Source of the DNA: Sphingobacterium oryzagri
GTDB taxonomy: Bacteria > Bacteroidota > Bacteroidia > Sphingobacteriales > Sphingobacteriaceae
Assembly (NCBI RefSeq): GCF_028736175.1
Contig: NZ_CP117880.1
Location: forward strand, 3,968,001 to 4,032,000
DNA: 64,000 nucleotides
Reading direction: 5' to 3'
A program made the translations under genes and the position numbers. Below are positions 53,265-62,643 of this stretch, one piece after another; position 1 is the stretch's first letter, and the number at the start of each line of letters is the position of its first letter. The notes beneath the pieces were generated by a model. The model was given only the letters and a program-made list of their open reading frames with translations. It was not told where the DNA came from and searched no databases.

Positions 53265-53571
53265 AAATAAGGTATCAAAAAACGTTCTAATGTGAACGCT
53301 CGTGTCGCCCATCGTTATGCAAACAGCATCATCAATGTTTCATCAAGCGATAGGAAGGCATTGAGATATTGTTATAAAAAATACAAAAAGGATTTTTTTG
53401 CAACAATTTCTAGCCTGCGCGTCAATTGGTTTGTGCGGGAAGGATCGTGCGACAGATCGCCTCGATGAAACAAGGACTTTTTTGATTACTTTTTGTGTCC
53501 AGACAAAAAGTATTGCCGCGTCCCGGCGAGGGACAAAAAGTATGTCAAAATGATCTTTTTCCCTCACACAG

Positions 53572-54071
53572 ACCTTTCCGCCGCTCGCCGCGGCAAGGCC
53601 TTCCTTTTTTTCTTGATAAAAAAAGGAAGCAAAAAAATCAAGGCTAGGATTCTTAGGGCTATCACGTATGTGAATAGTCTAAACCATCCGAAACTCGCTA
53701 CGCTCAGACAGCGGATGCTTTTTAACGCCTATTCATCACACGTGATTACGCCCTCGAATCCAAGGCCATTCTTTTTATAAACGCTTGCGAAGTGGTGAAC
53801 GCAAGCTTTAATAAACGCTTCGCGAACAACATCATCCACGTTTCATCAAGCGATGGGAGACAAGCAATTGACGCAGGATTTGTGATGGGAAGGCATGAGA
53901 AATTGTTATAAAAAAAGCTGAAAGATTTTTTTGTAACAATTTCTAGCCTGCGCGGCAATTGGCTTGTGAGCGAAGGATGGTGCGACAAATCGCCTCGATG
54001 AAACAAGGACTTTTTTGATTACTTTTTGTGTCCAGACAAAAAGTATTGCCCAGTCCCGGCGAGGGACAAAA
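53572..54071. repeat. 500-bp exact direct repeat, copy 1
   Basis: By eye identical to 55046-55545 (offset 1474 bp). It spans a GC-rich module, a variable spacer, one full core with hairpin E and the CTTTTTGT/ACAAAAAG hairpin. Flanking sequence diverges at both ends. Confidence 0.85.
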
Positions 54072-55045
54072 CCTATATACGACTCCGCTGGAGTCGAAAA
54101 GAAAGACCACGATCATTTGCTATAAATATATGACCTCGCTGAGGTCAAAACACTAGATTATCGCTTTGCGAAGTGGTGAACGCAAGCTTTAATAAACGCT
54201 TCGCGAACAACATCATCCACGTTTCATCAAGCGATGGGAGACAAGCAATTGACGCGGGATGTGCGATGGGAAGGCATGAGAAATTGTTATTAAAAAATAC
54301 AAAAAGGATTTTTTTGTAACAATTTCTAGCCTGCGCGGCAATTGGCTTGTGCGCGAAGGATGGTGCGACAAATCGCCTCGATGAAACAAAAGGCTTTTGC
54401 TTCCTTTTGGCCTTCAAAAGGAAGTCACCGTCTCGGAAAGGGACAAAGAAATATCTTGAAAGGATCTTTTTCCATCGCACAAACCTTTCCGCCGCTCGCC
54501 GCGGCAAGGCCTTCCTTGGAAGAACCCAAGGAAGCAAGGTTCTCTTGTCTCCTGAAGGTGGTTTGTCGCACAAGCCATCACACAAAAGCGATATGCTCAT
54601 AAAGCTGGAATAACATCGAAACCCTTACAGAGGGTTTCAATATGATTCCTAGGCTTTACCCTAACGCAAAAAGCCATCGCCAATCGCTTCTTTTCCCCAC
54701 CACTACATGAGACATTTTAATACATCGCTTTGCGAAGTTGTGAACGCAAGCTTTAATAAACGCTTCGCGAACAACATCATCCACGTTTCATCAAGCGATG
54801 GGAGACAAGCAATTGACGCAGGATTTGTGATGGGAAGGCATGAGAAATTGTTATAAAAAAAGCTGACAAGATTTTTTTGTAACAATTTCTAGCCTGCGCG
54901 GCAATTGGCTTGTGTGGTAAGGATTCGTGCGACAAATCGCCTCGATGAAACAAAAGGCTTTTGCTTCCTTTTGGCCTTCAAAAGGAAGTCCCCGTCCCGG
55001 AAAGGGACAAAAAGTAAGTTGAGAGGATCTTTTTCCCACCCACAA

Positions 55046-55545
55046 ACCTTTCCGCCGCTCGCCGCGGCAAGGCCTTCCTTTTTTTCTTGATAAAAAAAGG
55101 AAGCAAAAAAATCAAGGCTAGGATTCTTAGGGCTATCACGTATGTGAATAGTCTAAACCATCCGAAACTCGCTACGCTCAGACAGCGGATGCTTTTTAAC
55201 GCCTATTCATCACACGTGATTACGCCCTCGAATCCAAGGCCATTCTTTTTATAAACGCTTGCGAAGTGGTGAACGCAAGCTTTAATAAACGCTTCGCGAA
55301 CAACATCATCCACGTTTCATCAAGCGATGGGAGACAAGCAATTGACGCAGGATTTGTGATGGGAAGGCATGAGAAATTGTTATAAAAAAAGCTGAAAGAT
55401 TTTTTTGTAACAATTTCTAGCCTGCGCGGCAATTGGCTTGTGAGCGAAGGATGGTGCGACAAATCGCCTCGATGAAACAAGGACTTTTTTGATTACTTTT
55501 TGTGTCCAGACAAAAAGTATTGCCCAGTCCCGGCGAGGGACAAAA
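55046..55545. repeat. 500-bp exact direct repeat, copy 2
   Basis: By eye identical to 53572-54071. Its right third overlaps the left copy of the 438-bp duplication, so the two amplification events are nested. Confidence 0.85.
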
Positions 55546-55849
55546 AGTATGTCGAAATGATCTTTTTCTCTCACACAGACCTTTCCGCCGCTCGCCGCGG
55601 CAAGGCCTTCCTTTTTTTCTTGATAAAAAAAGGAAGCAAAAACCGACTAAAAGGAGCTCATGGACACAAAAAACAAACAAGAGTCCATAAAATCAAGGCT
55701 AGGATTCTTAAGGCTATCACGTATGTGAATAGTCTAAACCATCCGAAACTCGCTACGCTCAGACAGCGGATGCTTTTTAACGCCTATTCATCACACGTGA
55801 TTACGCCCTCGAATCCAAGGCCATTCTTTTTATAAACGCTTTGCGAAGT
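55412..55849. repeat. 438-bp exact direct repeat, copy 1
   Basis: By eye identical to 55995-56432, at an offset of 583 bp. It carries a module with a short insertion (near 55641-55689) not present in the other copies at 53630 and 55105. Confidence 0.85.
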
Positions 55850-55994
55850 GGTGAACGCAAGCTTTAATAAACGCTTCGCGAACAACATCATCCACGTTTC
55901 ATCAAGCGATAGAAAACAAGCAATTGACGCAGGATTTGCCTAGGGAAGGCATGAGAAATTGTTATAAAAAATACAAAAAGGATTTTTTTGTAAT

Positions 55995-56432
55995 AATTTC
56001 TAGCCTGCGCGGCAATTGGCTTGTGAGCGAAGGATGGTGCGACAAATCGCCTCGATGAAACAAGGACTTTTTTGATTACTTTTTGTGTCCAGACAAAAAG
56101 TATTGCCCAGTCCCGGCGAGGGACAAAAAGTATGTCGAAATGATCTTTTTCTCTCACACAGACCTTTCCGCCGCTCGCCGCGGCAAGGCCTTCCTTTTTT
56201 TCTTGATAAAAAAAGGAAGCAAAAACCGACTAAAAGGAGCTCATGGACACAAAAAACAAACAAGAGTCCATAAAATCAAGGCTAGGATTCTTAAGGCTAT
56301 CACGTATGTGAATAGTCTAAACCATCCGAAACTCGCTACGCTCAGACAGCGGATGCTTTTTAACGCCTATTCATCACACGTGATTACGCCCTCGAATCCA
56401 AGGCCATTCTTTTTATAAACGCTTTGCGAAGT
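55995..56432. repeat. 438-bp exact direct repeat, copy 2
   Basis: By eye identical to 55412-55849, including the short insertion. The sequence between the two copies contains a full core with hairpin E. Confidence 0.85.
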
Positions 56433-56957
56433 TGTGAACACAAGCTCTAATAAACGCTTCGCGAACAACATCATCCACGTTTCATCAAGCGATGGGAGAC
56501 AAGCAATTGACGCAGGATGTGCGATGGGAAGGCATGAGAAATTGTATTAAAAAATACAAAAGGATTTTTTAATAACAATTTCTAGCCTGCGCGGCAATTG
56601 GCTTGTGAGGGAAGGATTCGTGCGACAAATCGCCTCGATGAAACAAGGATTTTTTTGAATACTTTTTGTGTCCAGACAAAAAGTATTGCCCCGTCCCGGC
56701 GAGGGACATTAGCGATATACGACTCCGCTGGAGTCGAAAAATAACATATCATGTCAATTTGCTATAACTATATGACCTCGCAGAGGTCAATCGACTGCTT
56801 GAAACCTGTTTTATTATCAATTGGTATAAAGTTGAACGCTTGCGTCAATACACGCCATGTGAATAACATCATCCACGTTTCATCAAGCGATAGAAAACAA
56901 GGAAATTGATGCCGGTGTACATTGGTTTCATTGTGTGGGAAGGATTGCTCGTAAAAA

Positions 56958-56990
56958 AAAAGGTTGCCCGTCATAGGCAACCTTTTCTTA
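56958..56990. terminator. Bidirectional terminator between array 2 and the phosphoesterase gene
   Basis: AAAAGGTTGCC (56958-56968) pairs exactly with GGCAACCTTTT (56976-56986) around a 7-nt loop, with A- and T-runs on the two sides. It could end phosphoesterase transcripts before they reach the array. Confidence 0.85.
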
Positions 56991-57148
56991 TTTGTATGAA
57001 AACAAATTCTGTTTCAGCATATTTCACAACAGGCCTAAACGTTAACCATAACACTATGAACAAAAATTACTCTGATTCAAAGGTCATCTTTTGATATTAA
57101 TTGAATATTAGCTACGCATTAAATTATGAAATTAGCGTGCAAAATCTA

Positions 57149-58708
57149 TTATTTCACTTCTACTTCTTTGGTTGCTGTATGCAGTCTACCGAAAAGATCA
57201 GTTGCTTCTACTGTGATAACATGTTTGCCTACAGCCATTTTTGGCAATTTAATTTTCCACAAGTGTGTTGATGGCACGACATCTGACGGGCGTCTGCCTT
57301 GCACAAAATCTTCTGCTCCATCAAAAGTCAATACATCTTGCGTATAAGCCGGATCATGCTCATCCACACGTTCCATCTCTTTCCAATTGCCTGCATCTAC
57401 TTTGTAGCGCACTTTATCGTCTTTTGTACCGAGATAAAAATTAGCATACAACGGGTAGCGTCTCACATATTTCTCCGCTATGGTGGCCGGTCCGAACAAA
57501 CCGATGGTGTACGCATCGTCTTTTCCAACTACTTTATAATCGAAGGCGTACGTATTATTATCAATATGCAACACGGCGTAACCTTTTGGCGTACCATCGC
57601 GCATGGTGGATACGGGTATGCCCTGCGCGTTCAACTGCCCAGAATACCAATCGCCGGATGTCGTACCGACATTGTATTCGTGATGTGGCTTCTCTCCTCT
57701 CCAGCCATGAGCTGCTGTATAAAAGTTCTGCTGTTGAAAATGGGTATGAGCAGACAACGATAAGGTATGTGGGAAAGAACCTAAGATATCAAACAAGCGC
57801 TGTCTATCTTCATTCCGATACCAGTTTTCATTATCCGGATTAAGCGGTATATGAAAAGCCAATACAATAAGTTTGTCTTTCGGAACAAACTTCAGGTTGT
57901 TTTCCAAAAAGTCTAGTTGTTCTTTACGAAAACCACCTTGATAGCCTTTGCCAGTCGTGGGATGCGGATACAGCACATCATCTAACACAATGAAGTGAGT
58001 ATTGCCGACATTGAAAGCATAATTTGCAGGTCCGAACAACCGCTCGAAAGATTCGTCGGAGAGGGAATCACTCGTTACATCAAAATTTAAATCGTGGTTA
58101 CCAATGACATTGTACCAAGGTAAGCCCATTTGACTGATAGTTTTTCGGTAGCTTGGGTGCAGACTCAGGTCATTTCCGACCAAATCGCCAAGACTAATTC
58201 CAAAAAGTGGACCTTTACGTTCTTTAGCTTCATCTACAACGGCACGTTTGAAATATGCCATTTCCGCTTCATCGTAAGCTTGGGGATCGCCAAAGACAAA
58301 TGCCGAAAACTTTGTTGGCTCGTCAACCGCTTGCAAGCCAAAATCTATGGATTTAGGCAACTTTCCCGTAGGCTTAACGCCCGGATATTCTAACGTTGGC
58401 GATCCATTTGGTTTATGAATATAGTAAAAGCGTGCATGGTTTTCCTCATCTAAGGGAAGTTTGTAGCCTGCTGGTTTGACAACGAAAATAATGTTATCAT
58501 TTTTCACCGGTAGTTGGTAGTTACCCTGCGCATCGGTTTGCACGACTTCAACGCCATTGCTTACGCTCACGCCAGCTAAACCAATTTCTTTTTTATCCCG
58601 TACACCGTTAGCATTTGCGTCGATGTACACTACACCTTTAGCTACATTTTGCGCTAAAGCTGTTCCGGATAGGGCACATAAAGCTAATGCCCAGCAAATA
58701 TTCTTCAT
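57149..58708 (-). CDS. Secreted calcineurin-like phosphoesterase
   Basis: This 519-residue protein has a signal peptide ending near A-L-A-Q, an N-terminal SdrD/CNA-B-like beta domain (about 24-100: V-Y-I-D-A-N-A-N-G-V-R-D) and a metallophosphoesterase core. The core has F-G-D-P-Q, S-L-G-D-L-V-G-N-D, G-N-H-D-L, A-F-H-I-P-L and S-A-H-T-H, which supply all metal ligands. A C-terminal beta domain follows. This three-part layout is known from Bacteroidota enzymes. The substrate, phosphate ester or phosphodiester, is unknown. Confidence 0.92.
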   Translation of the reverse strand: MKNICWALALCALSGTALAQNVAKGVVYIDANANGVRDKKEIGLAGVSVSNGVEVVQTDAQGNYQLPVKNDNIIFVVKPAGYKLPLDEENHARFYYIHKPNGSPTLEYPGVKPTGKLPKSIDFGLQAVDEPTKFSAFVFGDPQAYDEAEMAYFKRAVVDEAKERKGPLFGISLGDLVGNDLSLHPSYRKTISQMGLPWYNVIGNHDLNFDVTSDSLSDESFERLFGPANYAFNVGNTHFIVLDDVLYPHPTTGKGYQGGFRKEQLDFLENNLKFVPKDKLIVLAFHIPLNPDNENWYRNEDRQRLFDILGSFPHTLSLSAHTHFQQQNFYTAAHGWRGEKPHHEYNVGTTSGDWYSGQLNAQGIPVSTMRDGTPKGYAVLHIDNNTYAFDYKVVGKDDAYTIGLFGPATIAEKYVRRYPLYANFYLGTKDDKVRYKVDAGNWKEMERVDEHDPAYTQDVLTFDGAEDFVQGRRPSDVVPSTHLWKIKLPKMAVGKHVITVEATDLFGRLHTATKEVEVK

Positions 58709-58731
58709 AGAACAATCGTTTTGTATGCAGG

Positions 58732-58739
58732 CAAACTTA
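58732..58739 (-). promoter_or_regulatory. Predicted -7 box of the phosphoesterase gene
   Basis: The minus strand reads TAAGTTTG, an exact match, 23 nt before the ATG at 58708. A GTTTAC lies about 21 nt upstream where a -33 element would be. Confidence 0.5.
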
Positions 58740-58832
58740 GCTTTATGAAATAAAGAAACTGTAAACTGAATATTAACTTGTTGTTAGGAAAGTAACATGA
58801 GCTGCTTTAAAAAGCTTTAGAACGGCATTTTT

Positions 58833-58864
58833 ATAAAAAAAAGAGCGCAATTTTCATGCGCTCT
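58833..58864 (-). terminator. Intrinsic terminator of the 58901-59401 gene
   Basis: On the minus strand AGAGCGCA and TGCGCTCT pair around a 7-nt loop and are followed by seven or more T. Confidence 0.85.
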
Positions 58865-58900
58865 AGCTGTATCTATTATCTTTTTTAAGTCAGGTTGATA

Positions 58901-59401
58901 TTAGCGCGCATCGGCGATATTAATCATCTCCAAGACCTTTTCTATTGTTGTTTTGGTGGCATCTTTCATCTTCTGATTGCCAGAATAATCAGCGTCTAAA
59001 ACGACTTTCTTCCCTTTATCTTTATACTTATACTCCAACACGTAGCGAGGCACATCACGTCCATCGGCAGCATCTTTGCGCGGTGTGGTCATATCGTCGT
59101 CTACATTCCAAAAGCCCATCTCCATCGCTTTGCGGTGCAAGTACAATAAATCGTCATCGGTCAACTTCAATTTCTGTTTAACAACCTGGTTACTACGCGT
59201 AAGGTATTGATATTCTTGCGTAGCAGAGTTATAAGTGTTTAACATGGAATCTCTTTTGCCGTAAGCAATCGTGATGTACTCAAAATCAGCGAAGCGATAC
59301 GGTGCATTCTTGATCATATTGGAATAATAGAATACACAGTAGATAAAGAACGACCCGATAATACACAGTCCCAAAAATATTGCTTTTGTTCTTTTAGTCA
59401 T
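58901..59401 (-). CDS. Single-TM protein of unknown function
   Basis: From the ATG at 59401 this encodes 166 residues. An N-terminal membrane segment (about 7-27) is followed by a soluble part. It contains Y-L-H-R-K-A-M-E-M-G-F-W-N and Y-V-L-E-Y-K-Y-K-D-K-G-K-K-V-V-L-D-A-D-Y, a pattern of alternating strands. A longer reading from 59458 includes a second hydrophobic stretch overlapping the promoter and is less likely. No family is recognised. Confidence 0.75.
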   Translation of the reverse strand: MTKRTKAIFLGLCIIGSFFIYCVFYYSNMIKNAPYRFADFEYITIAYGKRDSMLNTYNSATQEYQYLTRSNQVVKQKLKLTDDDLLYLHRKAMEMGFWNVDDDMTTPRKDAADGRDVPRYVLEYKYKDKGKKVVLDADYSGNQKMKDATKTTIEKVLEMINIADAR

Positions 59402-59421
59402 GGCATAGATGAAGTATGTCG

Positions 59422-59429
59422 CAAAAATA
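59422..59429 (-). promoter_or_regulatory. Predicted -7 box of the 58901-59401 gene
   Basis: TATTTTTG on the minus strand matches TAnnTTTG, 20 nt before the ATG at 59401. This supports the shorter start. No TTG at -33 is seen. Confidence 0.45.
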
Positions 59430-59493
59430 AACAATAAGGCCGAACTTGAAAGCGGCAAGCAAGCAGAAAACTATCAATTATGTAATTTGAATG

Positions 59494-60099
59494 TTAGATT
59501 TTGGGCGTACCGCAACGAACGAAGTATTTGTAATACCAATTGTCTTTCATATCCGATATGATCACGCCTTTTCGTGTGGATACGTGCACAAATTTATTGT
59601 TTCGGAGATAAACGCCTACGTGGTCTATATTTCTACCGCCGAATGAAAAAAAGATCAAATCGCCTTCGCGTAATTTGTTTTCATACTTACGCTTCACTTG
59701 GTCACCCATATCGCGTGAAGTGCGCGGAAGATCATGCCCATAAACCTGACGATACAATATGCCGACAAACGCAGAGCAATCAATACCTGACTTTTCTAAT
59801 CCGCCCAAGCGATGTGGGCTACCCATCCAATCATCAATAAAATGATAAAGTGCCTTGTTATCCAGATCCTTTGTGGAAACGCCCAAGATACTCGCGTAAT
59901 TGTCCATCTTAGAACCACTCCATGCTTTGTTTCGCGCATCACTCGCATCTGTTGGTATTTCATTCTTCCCCGAAGTGCTCGCGCCGGGCGATCGTAAAAC
60001 ACCCGTTCCCTTTTTTCTTGCGCCACAAGACGAAAGCAAAGCAACAACAAACAACAGGCAAAAGAAATGAAATAGTGAGCGACGAATCGTTAAAACCAT
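59494..60099 (-). CDS. NlpC/P60 cell-wall peptidase lipoprotein
   Basis: From the ATG at 60099 this encodes 201 residues. A signal peptide ends in lipobox L-L-S-S-C. The NlpC/P60 domain has the catalytic Cys in G-I-D-C-S-A-F, His in I-D-H-V-G-V-Y-L and a second polar residue in F-V-H-V-S, as expected for endopeptidases that cut peptidoglycan stem peptides. It probably acts in the periplasm. Its promoter box is four bases before the start. Confidence 0.92.
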   Translation of the reverse strand: MVLTIRRSLFHFFCLLFVVALLSSCGARKKGTGVLRSPGASTSGKNEIPTDASDARNKAWSGSKMDNYASILGVSTKDLDNKALYHFIDDWMGSPHRLGGLEKSGIDCSAFVGILYRQVYGHDLPRTSRDMGDQVKRKYENKLREGDLIFFSFGGRNIDHVGVYLRNNKFVHVSTRKGVIISDMKDNWYYKYFVRCGTPKI

Positions 60100-60103
60100 A
60101 AAA

Positions 60104-60134
60104 CAAATGTAATCAACCAACGTACAACAAGCAA
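60104..60134 (-). promoter_or_regulatory. Promoter of the NlpC/P60 gene
   Basis: TTG (60134-60132), a 20-nt spacer and TACATTTG (60111-60104) match the consensus on the minus strand. The -7 box ends four bases before the ATG, which predicts a leaderless or nearly leaderless mRNA. Confidence 0.65.
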
Positions 60135-60231
60135 CAAGGTAGCAAAGTTTTCGTCATGTCTGAAAATCGTCAACAATTGGCGGAAGGCAAAAGCGTACCG
60201 GTTGTTTTCGTAACTTGCGCCGATTTTTGAT

Positions 60232-61140
60232 ATGGACAAGATTAAAGGCATCATCGCGGTATCCATTGGGGCAGCAAGCTTCGGAATACTATCGACTTTC
60301 GTAAAAAAGGCTTATGCCCAAGGATTTACACTGGGTGAAGTAACCGGCGTCCAAGCGCTGTTTGGGATGCTACTGTTGTGGCTAGCACTCCTTGTCATAT
60401 ACGTAAGCTATCGCAAATACTTCCAGCAATATGGGCGCAAAAGTAATCGTTGGCCGATCCTGCTTAGCGGTATATCTACCGGAGCCGTCAGTTTGCTATA
60501 CTACAAATGCGTACAGCTCGTGCCGGCTTCGCTCGCCATTGTCTTATTGATGCAATACATCTGGATTGGACAACTAATCGAATTTGTATTTTTTAAAGAG
60601 CGCCCCACACGACGAACGGTGATTGGCATCGCCGTGATTTTGCTGGCGACGCTATTGGCGACCGGTTTGCTCGAGCGAAGCATGGATTCGTTAAATATCA
60701 TCGGAATTATATACGGCATGCTGGCCGCAACGGCTTACGCCATCTTCATTATTGTAAACGGACGCGTAGGAAATGATTATCCGCCATTACAGAAAAGTGC
60801 TTTTATGGTTTCCGGGTCCTGTATTTTTATCTTTGTTTTGTTACAGCCGTTCAGTCTTTTCGAGGTAGACACGTTGTTCCGTATTGGCCCTTACGGATTG
60901 CTTTTGGCTGTATTTGGCACCGTGCTGCCGCCCGTAATGTTTGCCTACGGCATGCCAAAAATTGGCATATCGCTAGGCAGTATACTCAGTGCCGTCGAGC
61001 TGCCTGTTGCAGTTTGTATGTCTTATTTTGTTTTGCACGAGCAGGTTTCGATCGGGCAATTTTTTGGCGTGATTTGTATTTTGATTGTCGTCGTCGCATT
61101 AAACTTACCGAAACGAAAAAAGCATCAGTCTGCTCTTTAA
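60232..61140 (+). CDS. EamA/DMT-family transporter
   Basis: This 302-residue protein has ten predicted helices in two EamA repeats (about 5-145 and 155-297). The repeat motifs are seen as S-L-A-I-V-L-L-M-Q-Y-I-W-I and L-G-S-I-L-S-A-V-E-L-P-V-A-V near the ends of the repeats. DMT proteins export or import metabolites, and the substrate cannot be inferred. It is monocistronic. Confidence 0.9.
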   Translation: MDKIKGIIAVSIGAASFGILSTFVKKAYAQGFTLGEVTGVQALFGMLLLWLALLVIYVSYRKYFQQYGRKSNRWPILLSGISTGAVSLLYYKCVQLVPASLAIVLLMQYIWIGQLIEFVFFKERPTRRTVIGIAVILLATLLATGLLERSMDSLNIIGIIYGMLAATAYAIFIIVNGRVGNDYPPLQKSAFMVSGSCIFIFVLLQPFSLFEVDTLFRIGPYGLLLAVFGTVLPPVMFAYGMPKIGISLGSILSAVELPVAVCMSYFVLHEQVSIGQFFGVICILIVVVALNLPKRKKHQSAL

Positions 61141-61210
61141 TCGGCCGAAAGAAGATTTACATATTTGTTTCTTACCTATTACATTAAAAAGTGGATATTA
61201 TAAATACTTT

Positions 61211-62530
61211 TTAATGTGCAAGCACTGCCGGAAGCTCCTCCACATCAACCTCGCCCTGTTCGGTTATGGAGACAAACTTGACCGGTACAATTTCATTAAC
61301 GAGCAACGGATCATACAAAGACCGGACTTTAACATAGTTTTTGGAAAAACCGTGCATGTATCCATCTTTAACATCGCTTTCAAACAAAACATCACCAATT
61401 TTGCCTAGCTGCATTGCATAAAAAGCGCGTCGTTTTTTCTCAGACAATATGTGAAGCATCTTGCTCCGGTCGCTGCGTTGAGCGCCTGGTACAGCGCCTT
61501 CCATCTGTGCAGCAATGGTATTTTCTCTTTCTGAATAGGTAAAGACATGTAAATAGGAAATATCCATGTCATTTAAAAAGTTGTAGGTATCAATAAAATC
61601 TTCGCGTGTTTCTCCGGGAAAACCTACAATAACATCGACACCAATGCAGCAATCTGGCATCAGAGATTTGATTTTGGCAACACGCTCGGCGTAGAGTTCG
61701 CGTTTATAGCGTCGCCGCATCATGCCCAGCACTTTATTGTTGCCCGACTGCAAAGGCATATGAAAATGAGGAACGAACCGTTTGGATTGAGCGACAAATT
61801 CGATGATTTCATTGGCCAGCAAATTTGGCTCGATAGAGGAAATACGAATACGATCGATGCCTTCCACATCGTCCAGAGCTTTGACCAAATCCAGAAATTT
61901 ATCCTGACGTTTTCCATCACGAATACCAAAGTCACCAATATTCACGCCCGTCAGCACAATTTCTTTCACACCAGATGCCGCGATTTCTTCTGCCTGACGC
62001 ACAATATCGGCTATGTTGCCCGAGCGGCTGGCGCCACGCGCCAATGGTATCGTGCAAAACGTACAAGAATAGTCACAGCCATCCTGCACCTTCAAAAACG
62101 TACGCGTCCGATCGCCTATCGAAAAAGCAGACACAAACTGCTTGGTTTCATCAATGGGCGCATTGTGGATGATGGCTTTATCCGTTTTCGTCAAATCATT
62201 GATGTGCTCAATGATATTAAACTTTTCGGCAGCGCCCAATACCATATCAACGCCAGGAATCTCCGCAATTTCTTTTGGTTTGAGCTGCGCATAGCATCCC
62301 ACAATAGTAACGTAAGCGTTAGGCGAATGCTTCAACGCCTCCTTAACCACTTTGCGGCACTTCTTATCCGCATGATCGGTTACAGAACAGGTATTGATAA
62401 CGTAGACATCTGCCTGACTATTGAATGGAGTGGTTTCGTAACCGGCATCTTTAAAGATACGACCAATAGAGGACGTTTCCGAAAAATTCAGTTTACAACC
62501 CAACGTATAAAATGCGACTTTCTTACTCAT
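61211..62530 (-). CDS. mtaB: tRNA t6A37 methylthiotransferase MtaB
   Basis: From the ATG at 62530 this encodes 439 residues. The UPF0004 cluster cysteines are C12, C48 and C79. The radical-SAM motif is C152-D-Y-S-C156-T-F-C159, and a TRAM-like tail follows. It inserts a methylthio group at C2 of t6A in ANN-decoding tRNAs. The spacing of C-D-Y-S-C-T-F-C-T-I-P and V-G-F-P-G-E-T fits MtaB better than RimO or MiaB. A longer reading from 62608 is not supported. Confidence 0.93.
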   Translation of the reverse strand: MSKKVAFYTLGCKLNFSETSSIGRIFKDAGYETTPFNSQADVYVINTCSVTDHADKKCRKVVKEALKHSPNAYVTIVGCYAQLKPKEIAEIPGVDMVLGAAEKFNIIEHINDLTKTDKAIIHNAPIDETKQFVSAFSIGDRTRTFLKVQDGCDYSCTFCTIPLARGASRSGNIADIVRQAEEIAASGVKEIVLTGVNIGDFGIRDGKRQDKFLDLVKALDDVEGIDRIRISSIEPNLLANEIIEFVAQSKRFVPHFHMPLQSGNNKVLGMMRRRYKRELYAERVAKIKSLMPDCCIGVDVIVGFPGETREDFIDTYNFLNDMDISYLHVFTYSERENTIAAQMEGAVPGAQRSDRSKMLHILSEKKRRAFYAMQLGKIGDVLFESDVKDGYMHGFSKNYVKVRSLYDPLLVNEIVPVKFVSITEQGEVDVEELPAVLAH

Positions 62531-62538
62531 GATTTTTG

Positions 62539-62546
62539 CAAAAATA
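62539..62546 (-). promoter_or_regulatory. Predicted -7 box of mtaB
   Basis: TATTTTTG on the minus strand, eight bases before the ATG at 62530, matches TAnnTTTG. It supports the shorter mtaB start. Confidence 0.45.
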
Positions 62547-62643
62547 CACAAAAAGTGGCAAAATGTAGGGTGTTGAAAAATTGTGATATTGTAATGATTT
62601 AAAAACAAGTATCTTCGTGGTCACACTTTCGGAGCTTTTCACG

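Larger units (their letters stand above)
53281..56930. repeat. Hairpin array 2: seven cores plus one truncated core, opposite orientation to array 1
   Basis: The tail motif CATCAAGCGAT occurs eight times (near 53341, 53844, 54224, 54789, 55318, 55900, 56483 and 56881). Seven copies carry the AT-rich hairpin E: 53364-53410, 53899-53943, 54280-54326, 54844-54889, 55373-55417, 55955-56000 and 56538-56582. The last copy lacks it. Between cores sit exchangeable hairpin modules. The array lies between convergent mscS and phosphoesterase genes and reads as the reverse complement of array 1. No convincing gene was found in it. Confidence 0.92.

Noticed and set aside
45060..56930. The arrays as CRISPR
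   Set aside because: The repeat units are hundreds of bases long, spacers are not unique or uniform in length, and no cas gene is present.
53281..56930. The arrays as insertion sequences
   Set aside because: No transposase or fragment of one was recognised, and no consistent element ends with target duplications were seen.
61760..62602. 280-codon open frame on the plus strand
   Set aside because: It lies antisense to mtaB, which has full radical-SAM motifs. It has no recognisable domain and is a frame shadow.
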